DNA of 64,000 nt from Armatimonadota bacterium (GTDB lineage Bacteria > Armatimonadota > Fimbriimonadia > Fimbriimonadales > Fimbriimonadaceae), in contig JAFDWQ010000005.1 in assembly GCA_018268395.1 (NCBI GenBank), forward strand, positions 283,939-347,938, given 5' to 3'. The notes beneath the pieces are model-generated. The model saw nothing but the letters and a program-made list of their open reading frames with translations, searched no databases and was not told where the DNA came from. The number at the start of each line of letters is the position of its first letter. Position 1 is the first letter of the stretch. The position numbers and the translations under genes were made by a program. Below, piece after piece: positions 8,997-16,915 of this stretch.

Positions 8997-10097
8997 CTAA
9001 CCCAGCGCCATCGGCATGACGACGCAGAAGCGGTTTTCGCCGCCTTCGATCGGACGGATCACGGCCGGACGGGAGGGCTCGGTCATCTCGGCGACCACGC
9101 CTTCGGTCGGCATCGATTGGAGGGCGTCCATGATATAGCGTCCGTTGAACGCGATGTCGACTTCGCCGTTCTTGCTGATGATCGACACCTCTTCCTTGGC
9201 TTCGCCGCGGTCTTCGCTCCTTGCGGAAATGACGACTTTATCGCCCTTGCCGCTGAAGCGGACGCGGTTGGCGTTGTCTTTGGCGAGGATCATCGCGCGC
9301 TTCACGTTCTCGTAGAGTTCCACGCGGTCGATGGTCCACATGCGGGTGAACTCCTGCGGCACGACCCGTTCCCAGTTGGGATAAGCGCCGCTCAGGAGTT
9401 GGGCGACCATCTTGGCCGAGCCGGCATCGACGGTGAGTCGGGTGGAATCGAAACGGACGGTGACGTTTTCGTCTTCGGCGATCGGCAGTTGTTTGATCGT
9501 GCGAAGCGCCTTTTCGGGGACGATGGCGGTCAGCGGGGAACCGATGCCTTCCCGGTGCATGCGGTTGACGGCGAGCCTGTGGGTGTCCGTCGCGACCATC
9601 GTCAAGACTTGGCCGTCGTAGCTGAACAGCACACCTGTCAGATAGGCCCGGCTCATGTCGTCCGAGACTGCGAAGGAGACCGAGTCCACTGCGGCCCGAA
9701 GCTCGCCCATCGGGATCGAGAGCTGCGATTCGGACTGGATGTCGGGGATCGGCGGGAACTCCTCGGCCGGGAGGGCAAGGAGCTTCCATTCCGACTGGTT
9801 CGCGCGGAGGAAGACGACCGTGCCCTCGAGCGTGATCTCGACCTGGCCGTCGGTCAGCGCGCCGACGATTTCCGAGAGCAGTTTCTGTTGGACGCACACC
9901 GACCCGTCGGTCTCGACGTTGGCCGCGCAATCGGCGGTGGCCCACATTTCTCCGTCACAGCCCATCAGATTGAGCGTCGCGCCCTCGGCTTTGAGCCGGA
10001 TCGCTTGCAGGACCGGATGGGAGGAGCGGGCGCTGCTCGCCGACGAGGCGATCGACAGGGCCGCGGAAAGGTCTTTTCGGGTGACGGTAGCTTTCAT
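8997..10097 (-). CDS. dnaN: DNA polymerase III sliding clamp, beta subunit
   Basis: Ring-shaped processivity clamp of the replicase. 366 residues, the usual three-domain length, starting MKATVTRKDLSAAL and ending with the typical ENRFCVVMPMAL peptide near the protein-binding pocket. Motifs such as GEMWATADC, LLSGAYPNWERVVP and FNGRYIMDAL fit the family. It is not next to dnaA, recF or gyrB; it follows an ECF sigma and a small putative anti-sigma gene by 18 bp on the same strand, so it may be co-transcribed with them. Confidence 0.96.
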   Translation of the reverse strand: MKATVTRKDLSAALSIASSASSARSSHPVLQAIRLKAEGATLNLMGCDGEMWATADCAANVETDGSVCVQQKLLSEIVGALTDGQVEITLEGTVVFLRANQSEWKLLALPAEEFPPIPDIQSESQLSIPMGELRAAVDSVSFAVSDDMSRAYLTGVLFSYDGQVLTMVATDTHRLAVNRMHREGIGSPLTAIVPEKALRTIKQLPIAEDENVTVRFDSTRLTVDAGSAKMVAQLLSGAYPNWERVVPQEFTRMWTIDRVELYENVKRAMILAKDNANRVRFSGKGDKVVISARSEDRGEAKEEVSIISKNGEVDIAFNGRYIMDALQSMPTEGVVAEMTEPSRPAVIRPIEGGENRFCVVMPMALG

Positions 10098-10115
10098 GGG
10101 TCGGTTCCTGGGGCG

Positions 10116-10400
10116 TCAGGACTGGATGGGCAGATGATACTGCCAATAGCCGGGCGACGGGGACCGACGCTGGGCGTCGGCGCCTTGAAGCTGGAGCTTG
10201 AGCAGGATCCTATAGTCGGACTCCTCGGTCAAGACCGGTGCCGGCATTTGGCGGAGGGAGTCCACGGTGAACTTCAGGGTCACCATGTCTTGCGCGAGCG
10301 CCGGGTCGCCCATGGCCGCACGCTGAAGGTGCTCGTCCAACTCTTCGGGAAGGTCGCCGCCCGCGTAAAGGTCGACCAACTTGTCATAAAACTCGTTCAT
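10116..10400 (-). CDS. small putative anti-sigma protein
   Basis: 94 residues, soluble. The start (MNEFYDKLVDLYAGGDLPEELDEHL) looks like the first helices of zinc anti-sigma (ZAS) proteins, but the HxxxCxxC zinc site is absent and there is no transmembrane helix. The ATG overlaps the stop of the upstream sigma factor by 4 bp, so the pair is translationally coupled; this, more than its sequence, suggests it binds that sigma factor. dnaN follows after 18 bp. Function inferred from context. Confidence 0.65.
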   Translation of the reverse strand: MNEFYDKLVDLYAGGDLPEELDEHLQRAAMGDPALAQDMVTLKFTVDSLRQMPAPVLTEESDYRILLKLQLQGADAQRRSPSPGYWQYHLPIQS

Positions 10401-10942
10401 TTCAGTTTCTCTATCGATCCGCCGAGCCTGTCCCTGAGCGCCCTTCGCCCCCGGTACAGCCTCGATTTCAACGCAGGCACGCTGATCTGAAGGATGTCCG
10501 CCGCTTCCCGCGCCGAAATGTCCTCCAGGTCGCAAAGCACGAGCGGGTCCTTGTATTCGGGCGGCAGGTCGTTCAAGGCCTGCTGCACCGTCACCCTCAA
10601 CGTGGCGCGTTCCTCCGTCCCAGTATAGTGCGCGTCGGTCGGCAGTTCCAACAGTCGGTGCTGCCGCATCTTGTCGATGCACAGGTTCCTGGCGATCCGG
10701 AACAACCAAGTCCGGAAGGCACCGTCTGCACGAAGCTCTTGCGACCGCCGCAAGACCCTGAGAAAGGTCTCCGCCGTCGCGTCCTCCGCGTCGCTCCGGT
10801 TGCCGAGCATCCGGAACGTGTAGCGGAAGATCTTCTCGCCGTAGAGCTCATAAATCCCACCGAGCGCGTTGGGATCGCCCTTGGCCAGGGCGTTCAGCCA
10901 GCGCCTTTCGGCAAGTGAGTCCTCGTGCTGAGTGTCCGACAT
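10397..10942 (-). CDS. ECF-type RNA polymerase sigma factor
   Basis: 181 residues with sigma-2 (about residues 22-90: YELYGEKIFRYTFRMLGNRSDAEDATAETFLRVL, the region-2 helix, then WLFRIARNLCID) and sigma-4 (about 118-172: LPPEYKDPLVLCDLEDISAREAADILQISVPALKSRLYRGR, with the DNA-contact helix). Extracytoplasmic-function group, of the kind normally held by an anti-sigma factor, here probably the coupled downstream gene. The target regulon cannot be read from this window. Confidence 0.93.
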   Translation of the reverse strand: MSDTQHEDSLAERRWLNALAKGDPNALGGIYELYGEKIFRYTFRMLGNRSDAEDATAETFLRVLRRSQELRADGAFRTWLFRIARNLCIDKMRQHRLLELPTDAHYTGTEERATLRVTVQQALNDLPPEYKDPLVLCDLEDISAREAADILQISVPALKSRLYRGRRALRDRLGGSIEKLK

Positions 10943-10964
10943 AAGAAGACGGTGGCGCCTTGCA

Positions 10965-11007
10965 AAAAGGAGCGCGAGACGGCATTATATCCTTGCCGTC
11001 CCGCGCG
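10965..11007 (-). terminator. intrinsic terminator of the DUF4397-like lipoprotein gene
   Basis: Minus-strand hairpin: a 13-bp stem with one mismatch (10973-10985 with 10995-11007), followed on the minus strand by TCCTTTTTGC. The loop itself contains TATAAT on the minus strand, so the element could also serve as the -10 box of the sigma-factor gene that starts at 10942. Confidence 0.6.
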
Positions 11008-11029
11008 GTGCCCGCAGAAAACCCGGGCG

Positions 11030-11815
11030 TCAGTCCTTGGTCGGGACCTTCAAAAAGGTCAGGGCGAGGGTCTCGTTCTGGTTCTGGCTCTCGACTCCGG
11101 TGGCGAGGACGACGTAGAGCGTCCCTGGCTGGAGGGTGATCTTGGGGATCTCGCAATAGATCTGTTCGCCTTCGGCGTCTTTGGCGATCCAGTGGTTGTT
11201 CCCGTCCGGGCTCGTCGTGCTGTACTCCTTCGCGTCGACTTCGAGGGTCGTGATCGAGCCGTACGTGATCGCTTCGGTCTGGAACTGCGGGTTGTCGCCG
11301 TAGTTCTGGAAGATCAGGGACGGGGTCGTGAACCCTTCCTTTCGGTTGAAGCCGTGGACGATGAAGAGCCTCGAGCGGTTGCCGTTCGGGGTCTTGCGGT
11401 CGATGACCTGGAAAATCTCGCGGAGCCGCTTGTCCTCTTCACCTTGGATCGGGTTCTTGATCCCGATGGCGGCGATCAGCGAATTCGTGTCCTTCTGGAA
11501 GATCATCGCCAGATTGTCGTACTGGTCGCTCCGGTCCGGCGGTTCGAGCGTCATGTCGTACCCGCCGTCGGCTTCGCTCCGGAAGGGGACCTCGATCGGG
11601 GCGGTGACGGTTTTCGGCGCCAAGTCCGTACCCTGTTGTTCGTCGTTCAAGAAGAACGCGAGGGGCCCTTCGGTGCTGGCGTTGACGAAGATGACGATGG
11701 GGTCCGCACCGACGCTGCCTCCGCCTCCACCGCCGTCGCCTCCGCAACCTCCCAGGAGCAACAACGTGGCCGTGAGGGTGGCGATGGCAAGTGAAGCGGC
11801 TCTTTTCAACGACAT
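11030..11815 (-). CDS. lipoprotein with DUF4397-like domain
   Basis: 261 residues. Type II signal peptide with lipobox LLLGGC, then a glycine-rich linker (GGDGGGGGG) and a beta-sandwich region beginning DPIVIFVNASTEGPLAFFLND, which resembles the start of DUF4397 (family members open with a valine-rich VVHASPDAP strand). A second half with similar strands ends LYVVLATGVES. Probably outer-membrane or surface anchored; role unknown. The ATG at 11815 was chosen because it begins the signal peptide; the frame is open 13 codons further. Confidence 0.75.
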   Translation of the reverse strand: MSLKRAASLAIATLTATLLLLGGCGGDGGGGGGSVGADPIVIFVNASTEGPLAFFLNDEQQGTDLAPKTVTAPIEVPFRSEADGGYDMTLEPPDRSDQYDNLAMIFQKDTNSLIAAIGIKNPIQGEEDKRLREIFQVIDRKTPNGNRSRLFIVHGFNRKEGFTTPSLIFQNYGDNPQFQTEAITYGSITTLEVDAKEYSTTSPDGNNHWIAKDAEGEQIYCEIPKITLQPGTLYVVLATGVESQNQNETLALTFLKVPTKD

Positions 11816-11860
11816 GTCAGCAAGCAAAGATACCAAAGTTCGGGGGGTGTGCATGGCGGG

Positions 11861-12004
11861 TCAGGGCTTCTCCAAGCTCTCCGGAGCGGTCACGGACAGC
11901 GTCGTATAGCAGAGCCCGCAACCCAGCAGGCCCGTGCGGCGATAGTCTTCAGACGTGCAGCCGCATAAGGGACAGACGCCCGAGAGCCGAGGCTTGTGCC
12001 GCAT
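11861..12004 (-). CDS. short McsA-like zinc-finger protein
   Basis: 47 residues built around CPLCGCTSEDYRRTGLLGC followed by GLCY, a two-CxxC zinc finger that closely matches the zinc module of McsA/UvrB-UvrC-motif proteins (pattern CPxCG-x-T-xx-[DE][FY]xxTGxLGCxxCY). The protein-arginine-kinase activator McsA has two such modules and a UVR motif; only one module is left here and no mcsB or clpC is adjacent. The frame is open upstream to 12124, but a strong hairpin at 12062-12089 lies in that part, so the start at 12004 is preferred. Confidence 0.55.
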   Translation of the reverse strand: MRHKPRLSGVCPLCGCTSEDYRRTGLLGCGLCYTTLSVTAPESLEKP

Positions 12005-12061
12005 CGCGCTCAAAAGGCGGCCGAATCCGGCGATGCCGACACGGGCGTCGGTCTGTCGGAA

Positions 12062-12089
12062 CCGCGAAGGCGCTGAAGCGCCTTCGCGG
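12062..12089 (-). terminator. hairpin terminator downstream of ilvE
   Basis: A perfect 12-bp stem (CCGCGAAGGCGC with its complement) around a 4-nt loop, located 19 nt after the ilvE stop on the minus strand and followed by TTCC. The very stable stem suggests a terminator even without a long T run. Confidence 0.6.
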
Positions 12090-12107
12090 AGGAACACGGT
12101 CTGAGGC

Positions 12108-12983
12108 TTAGTCAAACGGGACACCCGTCATCGTATGCTCTCGGAACAGTCCGATCAGCTTTTTCGTGGCGGGCCCGGGCTTGCCGGAACCGATGGGACG
12201 GCCGTCAAGGCTCACCATAGGGATCACTTCGGCGGCCGTGCCGGTCAGGAACGCTTCGTCCGCGTCAAGGATGTCGTATCGGGTCATGTTGCACTCGTCG
12301 ACCTGATATCCCGCGCCTTCGGCGAGGGAGACGACCGTGTCGCGGGTGATGCCGCGCAAGATCCCGCACGACGGGTGCGGCGTCTTGACGGTGTTGCCGT
12401 GAAGGACGAAGACGTTGTCGCCCGTACATTCCGCGACATAGCCTTGCGCGTTGAGCAGGAGGCCTTCACCCGCGCCCTGCTTGTTGGCTTCGGACTTGGC
12501 GAGGATGTTGCTCGCATACCGGCCGATACACTTGACCCGGGGGTCAAGGGCGTCCGGGGCGGCGACCCGGAACGACGTCGTGACGACGTCGAGACCGTGC
12601 TCGTAGGACTCCGGCGGATAGAGGCTCAGGGTCGAAACCATGACCATGACGTTCGGTTCGGTCTTGACCGCCCGTGGATCGAGTCCGAGACCGGACCCCC
12701 GGGTCACGTTGAGCCGGATGTAACCGTTGGTCTCGTCAGCCTTGCGGCAGACCTCCAGGACGATCGCCCGAAGTTTCGGTTGATCGAGCGTCATCTCGAA
12801 CCCGAGATAACGGCAGCCGTGGTACAGGCGGTCGAGGTGTTCGTCGAGTTTGAACACCTTGCGTTCGTAGAAGCGGATGCCTTCGAAGAGCCCGTCCCCG
12901 TAGAGGTGGGCATGGTCGGCGACCGACGTAGTGGCTTCCTCGAGAGGGCTGAGACAACCGTTCAGCCAGACCAGTCTCGCCAT
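12108..12983 (-). CDS. ilvE: branched-chain amino acid aminotransferase
   Basis: Class IV PLP-dependent aminotransferase that carries out the last step of valine, leucine and isoleucine synthesis. 291 residues. Seen: DHAHLYGDGLFEGIRFYE at the N terminus, YIRLNVTRGSG, the PLP-lysine region RVKCIGRYASNILAK, AECTGDNVFVL and SCGILRGITRDTVV, then DEAFLTGTAAEVIPMVSLDGR. All are characteristic of IlvE rather than D-amino-acid transaminase or 4-amino-4-deoxychorismate lyase, though the subfamilies are hard to separate by eye. TACACT lies 7 nt before the ATG (candidate leaderless start). Confidence 0.92.
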   Translation of the reverse strand: MARLVWLNGCLSPLEEATTSVADHAHLYGDGLFEGIRFYERKVFKLDEHLDRLYHGCRYLGFEMTLDQPKLRAIVLEVCRKADETNGYIRLNVTRGSGLGLDPRAVKTEPNVMVMVSTLSLYPPESYEHGLDVVTTSFRVAAPDALDPRVKCIGRYASNILAKSEANKQGAGEGLLLNAQGYVAECTGDNVFVLHGNTVKTPHPSCGILRGITRDTVVSLAEGAGYQVDECNMTRYDILDADEAFLTGTAAEVIPMVSLDGRPIGSGKPGPATKKLIGLFREHTMTGVPFD

Positions 12984-12990
12984 GGAGGGC

Positions 12991-12996
12991 AGTGTA
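12991..12996 (-). promoter_or_regulatory. -10-like hexamer TACACT of ilvE
   Basis: Minus strand: TACACT, 7 nt (GCCCTCC), ATG. No Shine-Dalgarno fits between them; candidate leaderless start. Confidence 0.4.
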
Positions 12997-13087
12997 CTCG
13001 GACCCTTCCTTGGGTACCCTTGGGCCTACCGGATCGTTTCGACCCGGATTGTCGTCTGTTTTCTTGTCGGTTAGACCAGGAGAGAGT

Positions 13088-14539
13088 TTGGCTAAAGCGA
13101 AAAGCGGAAAAGTGCTGAAAATGGCGCTCGTCGGCACGGGCGTCCTCGTCGCCGGCGGTGGCGGCGCGATCGTCGTCGCGTCGTCGGCCTACACGCCCCT
13201 CGTCTCGCCCGGGACGACGGTCGCCGGAGTGCCCCTCGGTGGTCTGACGAAGAAGGAAGCCACGGACAGGCTCGAGACGTGGTGGGCGGAGGCGTCCGCC
13301 CGCGAGCTCTCGCTGACGGCCGACGGTTTTAAGAACCCGCCGAAAGGGTTCACGCTCAAGAGCCTAGGCGTGCGGCTCGACGGGGAAGCCACGATGAAGT
13401 CCCTTCCCGTCGAGGATTTTTGGGCCAACTCGTCGCGGAAACTGTCCGGACAAAAGGTCAAATCCGCCTCCTTCGAGCCGAAGGTCCAGGTCGGCAAAGA
13501 AGCGGTCGAAGAGATCGCTCGGTACGTCGAAGCGAACCGGCCCGACATGGCGCCGGCGAAGGTCGACTTTGTAAAGGGCGAGATCGTCAAGTCGAAGGAA
13601 GAGGCAGGGTATGCCGTCGACGAACGCCTCCTTCCGACCGCGCTGGCCGCGGCCGGACTGAAGGGCGAGACCGTCGCCTTACCGTTGAAGAAGGCGGCGC
13701 AAAAGGTTCCCGACGAGGCCCTTGACGGCATCACCGACGTCGTCAGCACGTACACGTCGCACTACAGCGAAGGGAACACGAACCGGGCGAGCAACATCCG
13801 GAACGCCGCGCGTCGGTTGTCCGGCACGATCCTGATGCCGGGCGAGAAGTTCAGCTTTAACGGGGTCTTGGGCCGGAGGACGGCCAAGAACGGGTTCAAG
13901 CTCGCCGGCGTTTACAACAACGGCAAGCACGACGTCGACATCGGCGGCGGCATCTGCCAAGTGAGCGGCACGTTGTACAACGCGGTCTTGCTCGCGGACC
14001 TTAAGATCGTCAACCGGAGCAACCACACGTTCCCGGTGCCGTACCTTCCCGTCGGACGGGACGCCACGGTCAGCTTCCCGGCACCCGACTTTTCGTTCGC
14101 GAACTCGACGGACGGCCCGATCGCCATCTCGGCTTCAGCGGGAGGAGGCACGATCACGTTCCGCGTCCTCGGGAAGAAGGTCGACGGACAAGAAGTCTCG
14201 CTTTACACGGCCGGCCACCAGTCGTGGGGGCGTGCCGAAAAAGTGATCGTCGACACGAGCCTTGCGCCTGGACGCAGGGTGGTCGAAGAACCGGGCGGAT
14301 CCGGACACCGCATCCAGACGTACAGAATCGTCAAGCTCAACGGTGTCGAGGTCAAGCGCGAGCACTTGGGACAGAGCGAATATCCTGGAGGTACCAGGAT
14401 CGTTCGCGTGAACCCCAAAGCGGCGGCTCCCAAGCCGGTCAAACCTGCCCCTGGCGACGCAGGCGCCGACGCCCCTCCGACGGCTCCACCCGCCGGCGGT
14501 GGGACCGGCGACCCGGCCGGGACCAGCGGCGAAGGCTAG
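13088..14539 (+). CDS. VanW-family exported/membrane protein
   Basis: 483 residues. N-terminal membrane helix (about residues 12-32), a peptidoglycan-binding-like DUF-type region (PLVSPGTTVAGVPLGGLTKK, typical of proteins that carry a YoaR/VanW core), then the VanW domain (about 225-365: LMPGEKFSFNGVLGRRTAKNGF, DIGGGICQVSGTLYNAVLLA, and the NHTFPVPYLPVGRDATVSF loop). A G5-like strand region and a proline/alanine/glycine-rich tail follow. The start is probably the TTG at 13088, preceded by AGGAGAG; the next ATG (13122) would cut into the helix. The role of VanW proteins is unknown; cell-envelope location is likely. Confidence 0.88.
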   Translation: MAKAKSGKVLKMALVGTGVLVAGGGGAIVVASSAYTPLVSPGTTVAGVPLGGLTKKEATDRLETWWAEASARELSLTADGFKNPPKGFTLKSLGVRLDGEATMKSLPVEDFWANSSRKLSGQKVKSASFEPKVQVGKEAVEEIARYVEANRPDMAPAKVDFVKGEIVKSKEEAGYAVDERLLPTALAAAGLKGETVALPLKKAAQKVPDEALDGITDVVSTYTSHYSEGNTNRASNIRNAARRLSGTILMPGEKFSFNGVLGRRTAKNGFKLAGVYNNGKHDVDIGGGICQVSGTLYNAVLLADLKIVNRSNHTFPVPYLPVGRDATVSFPAPDFSFANSTDGPIAISASAGGGTITFRVLGKKVDGQEVSLYTAGHQSWGRAEKVIVDTSLAPGRRVVEEPGGSGHRIQTYRIVKLNGVEVKREHLGQSEYPGGTRIVRVNPKAAAPKPVKPAPGDAGADAPPTAPPAGGGTGDPAGTSGEG

Positions 14540-14552
14540 CGGTATCGCTAGC
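14535..14552. terminator. hairpin between convergent genes
   Basis: A 7-bp stem GCTAGCG / CGCTAGC around a 4-nt loop, sitting between the VanW stop and the end of the convergent membrane-protein gene and overlapping both stop codons. No T run. Possible shared terminator. Confidence 0.35.
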
Positions 14553-16407
14553 GCGCGATCTGGATCAGGAGCAACTGGTTTCCAGAATAAACGACCTTGC
14601 CGAGCGTCGTCAAGTCGGCAAGGGCGACGTTCTCCGCGCCAAGTCCGATCGTCGGGAACGCTTTCGTGTTCGGGGCGACGACATAGTCCGGTCTGATCTC
14701 GTCCAGGATCAGCTTGCGCTTGTCGTCGGGAGTCGCAGCGAGGTAAACGAGCGTCGAGAGGCCCCGACGCTTGCCGTAGTCCGGCGTCTCGCTCCAATGA
14801 CCGGCATAGGTATAGACACCCGTCATGCCGCTCAGGATCGGATTGAAATCGGGTACCAGCGGAGTGCGGAAATCGGCCGGGCCGACCGGGTTCCAGACGC
14901 CCGGCATCGCGAGCACGACCGTACGGCCCTTGATGCTGTTCAAAACGTTCAGGATCTGCCCTGAGTCCTTTGAGAAGTAGACCGAATGCACGGTCGTCGA
15001 CCCCACGTTGAGGTCGATGAAGTCCTTTTCCCGCTTGAACCACAAGATCGACGATCCGCACATCAAGCAAAGGGTCAGCGTCGCGACGAGGTTCCGGGTG
15101 CTCCTTTCGAGCGGCTTGAGGATGCTGACAAGCCCGTACGCCGCAAGGATCGCCCACGGAAGGATCATCCCCATGGCGAGCTTCCGTTGGAAGAGCACGG
15201 GCAAGTAGAGCGCGCAGAGCCCCAACAGCGCCCACGACCAGGCCAAGTTCCACGCGTCGTCCTCCTTGGCGAGCAACCAGAGGGCCCCAAGTGTGAAGAC
15301 CGTCAAGACGCACCAGGCCCCCCAGTTCAAGAAGCCTACTGACGGGTCGTGACCGGCAGAAAGGGCCGTCAGCGCCGCCAAGAGGAGGACGACCGTACCG
15401 AACGCGGCCGTGCGCGTCTTTCCCACAGACTTCCAAGCGGCGACGCACGCGAGCACGACAGCGGGGAAGATCCCGAACAGCACCTGCCGGAAGTTCGGTG
15501 AATAGGTCAGCGTCGCCGCGCGGGCCTGGAAGACGGGATCCTTCGAAAGGACGTATCCAAGCCACACGGCGGCGGGAACGGCTCCGGCCGCGATGCACGC
15601 GGCCCGACCCACCCACAGTGGAGTCGCCTGACCTGTCTTCAACTGGGCGACCAGGTATCCGATCAGGACGAGCCCGACAAGGACCGTGTCATAGCTGTGG
15701 ACGTTGGCAAGGACGCCGAACGCCAACGCCCCCGGAAGGACGGGCTTCCAGTGGTCTTTCGCTTCGATGACCGCTCCCAGAGTCCAAACGATCAGACACA
15801 GGCTGAACATGAACAAGCCGTTCGTCAGCGCCGAGGGGAAGACGAAAGCCTCGGGTTGCCAGACGTCGATCGGTAACCTTCCGAGCAACAGAGGTTTGAG
15901 CGCTTCAGGCCCGTTGACGATCTCCTGCCCGAACCTCTCCCAGACGGCGAACCCCAAACCCCCGCCGAAGCATCCGATGAGGAGCGCGAATTTCGCCGAG
16001 AAGGTCGAGAGCTTGAGCTTCGTCAACAGTCGACCGAAGGCGTGGACGAACAGGAACGTGAACGCCAACCGGGCGACGAACATCGCGACCGGGATCGTCA
16101 CGAGCTTGGCCAGCAACCCCAGGACGAAGAAGTAGAGGTTGACGGTCAGGCCCGGTTGCGGGTCGGTCGTGAACCGGTTGTCAAAGAGGAAACGGCCCTC
16201 CATCGCTTGCCGCATCCATGCGGCATAGACCATGTGGTCGTCCAGGTTCGTCTGGATCCCGAAGTAGACCGAGCCTGGCGGCGTGATGATCCAGCCGATC
16301 AGGGTCGGGACAGCGACGATGACCGTGACGATGATCGCCTGGTTCCTGCTGAACCTGGCGATCTGCTCCCGGCGGAGGTTTTCCTGGTCGATGCTGTCGA
16401 GGGCCAC
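14548..16407 (-). CDS. large polytopic membrane protein, glycosyltransferase-C-like
   Basis: 619 residues with about ten to twelve transmembrane helices and a soluble C-terminal domain (about 500-619). An early luminal loop (NLDDHMVYAAWMRQAMEGRF) with acidic residues after helix 1 resembles the first loop of GT-C fold glycosyltransferases (PMT/GT39-like), where an aspartate is catalytic; this is a fold-level guess. The start is a GTG at 16407. A small exported protein lies 4 bp upstream on the same strand and probably shares its transcript. Confidence 0.7.
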   Translation of the reverse strand: MALDSIDQENLRREQIARFSRNQAIIVTVIVAVPTLIGWIITPPGSVYFGIQTNLDDHMVYAAWMRQAMEGRFLFDNRFTTDPQPGLTVNLYFFVLGLLAKLVTIPVAMFVARLAFTFLFVHAFGRLLTKLKLSTFSAKFALLIGCFGGGLGFAVWERFGQEIVNGPEALKPLLLGRLPIDVWQPEAFVFPSALTNGLFMFSLCLIVWTLGAVIEAKDHWKPVLPGALAFGVLANVHSYDTVLVGLVLIGYLVAQLKTGQATPLWVGRAACIAAGAVPAAVWLGYVLSKDPVFQARAATLTYSPNFRQVLFGIFPAVVLACVAAWKSVGKTRTAAFGTVVLLLAALTALSAGHDPSVGFLNWGAWCVLTVFTLGALWLLAKEDDAWNLAWSWALLGLCALYLPVLFQRKLAMGMILPWAILAAYGLVSILKPLERSTRNLVATLTLCLMCGSSILWFKREKDFIDLNVGSTTVHSVYFSKDSGQILNVLNSIKGRTVVLAMPGVWNPVGPADFRTPLVPDFNPILSGMTGVYTYAGHWSETPDYGKRRGLSTLVYLAATPDDKRKLILDEIRPDYVVAPNTKAFPTIGLGAENVALADLTTLGKVVYSGNQLLLIQIAR

Positions 16408-16411
16408 GGGA

Positions 16412-16795
16412 TCAAAGGGTCTTCGGAACCGGGCGCCCCATGCTCTTGTAAATGTCCTCGATCATCTTTGCGCTCTGCTTCGCCTCTTTGTTGTTCGGAT
16501 CCGTCTTAAGAGCTTCTCGGTAAAGGGCCAGGGCCTTCGGATACTTGACCCGCGGCGCGAGCGATCCCGCCGTCATAACGGCGGTCCCGTAGTCCACAGT
16601 GGCCTTGACGTACGTCTTCTTGGCGGTCGCGTCTTTCGGCTTCTTCTTGAAGGCGGCTTTCGTGGTGGTGTACGCCTTTTCGAGCTTGGTCAGCTTGGCT
16701 TGGTCGGCGTTCGGCTTGGCGGCCGCACCTTGGGCGGACGCCGCGAACGGCAGGACGAGAGCGAAAAGGACGAGGGCGGTCCGGAACTGTCGCAT
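16412..16795 (-). CDS. small exported helical-repeat protein
   Basis: 127 residues. Signal peptide ending FAASAQG, then lysine/alanine-rich helices that look like two or three TPR-type hairpins (YPKALALYREALKTDPNNKEAKQSAKMI is a good TPR). Probably periplasmic. The gene for a polytopic membrane protein starts 4 bp after it, so they may act together. CATAAT lies 6 nt before the ATG. Confidence 0.7.
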   Translation of the reverse strand: MRQFRTALVLFALVLPFAASAQGAAAKPNADQAKLTKLEKAYTTTKAAFKKKPKDATAKKTYVKATVDYGTAVMTAGSLAPRVKYPKALALYREALKTDPNNKEAKQSAKMIEDIYKSMGRPVPKTL

Positions 16796-16801
16796 CCTCC
16801 G

Positions 16802-16807
16802 ATTATG
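16802..16807 (-). promoter_or_regulatory. -10 hexamer CATAAT, leaderless-type
   Basis: Minus strand: CATAAT (five of six matches to TATAAT), then CGGAGG, then ATG. The 6-nt gap would place the transcription start at the start codon; the GGAGG touching the ATG is too close to act as a ribosome site. Confidence 0.4.
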
Positions 16808-16915
16808 CGCCGTCGGGCGATCGTCGGGTAGCGACGATGCGGTCCACGGTCGTCAAGAGGAGCCTGCTCCGCCCGAATAGCGTCGAACGATGCTGCTCAA
16901 CCGTCCCTTAGCGGG

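Noticed and set aside
9117-10490. Long plus-strand open frame antisense to dnaN (457 codons)
   Set aside because: Mirror of dnaN and the sigma/anti-sigma genes, with no family motif.
11861-12124. 87-residue form of the zinc-finger protein
   Set aside because: The longer form would place the strong 12-bp hairpin that follows ilvE inside the coding sequence; the shorter start at 12004 is preferred, though not proven.
14135-15616. 493-codon minus-strand frame
   Set aside because: Arg/Gly-rich shadow overlapping the VanW and the polytopic membrane-protein genes in another frame.
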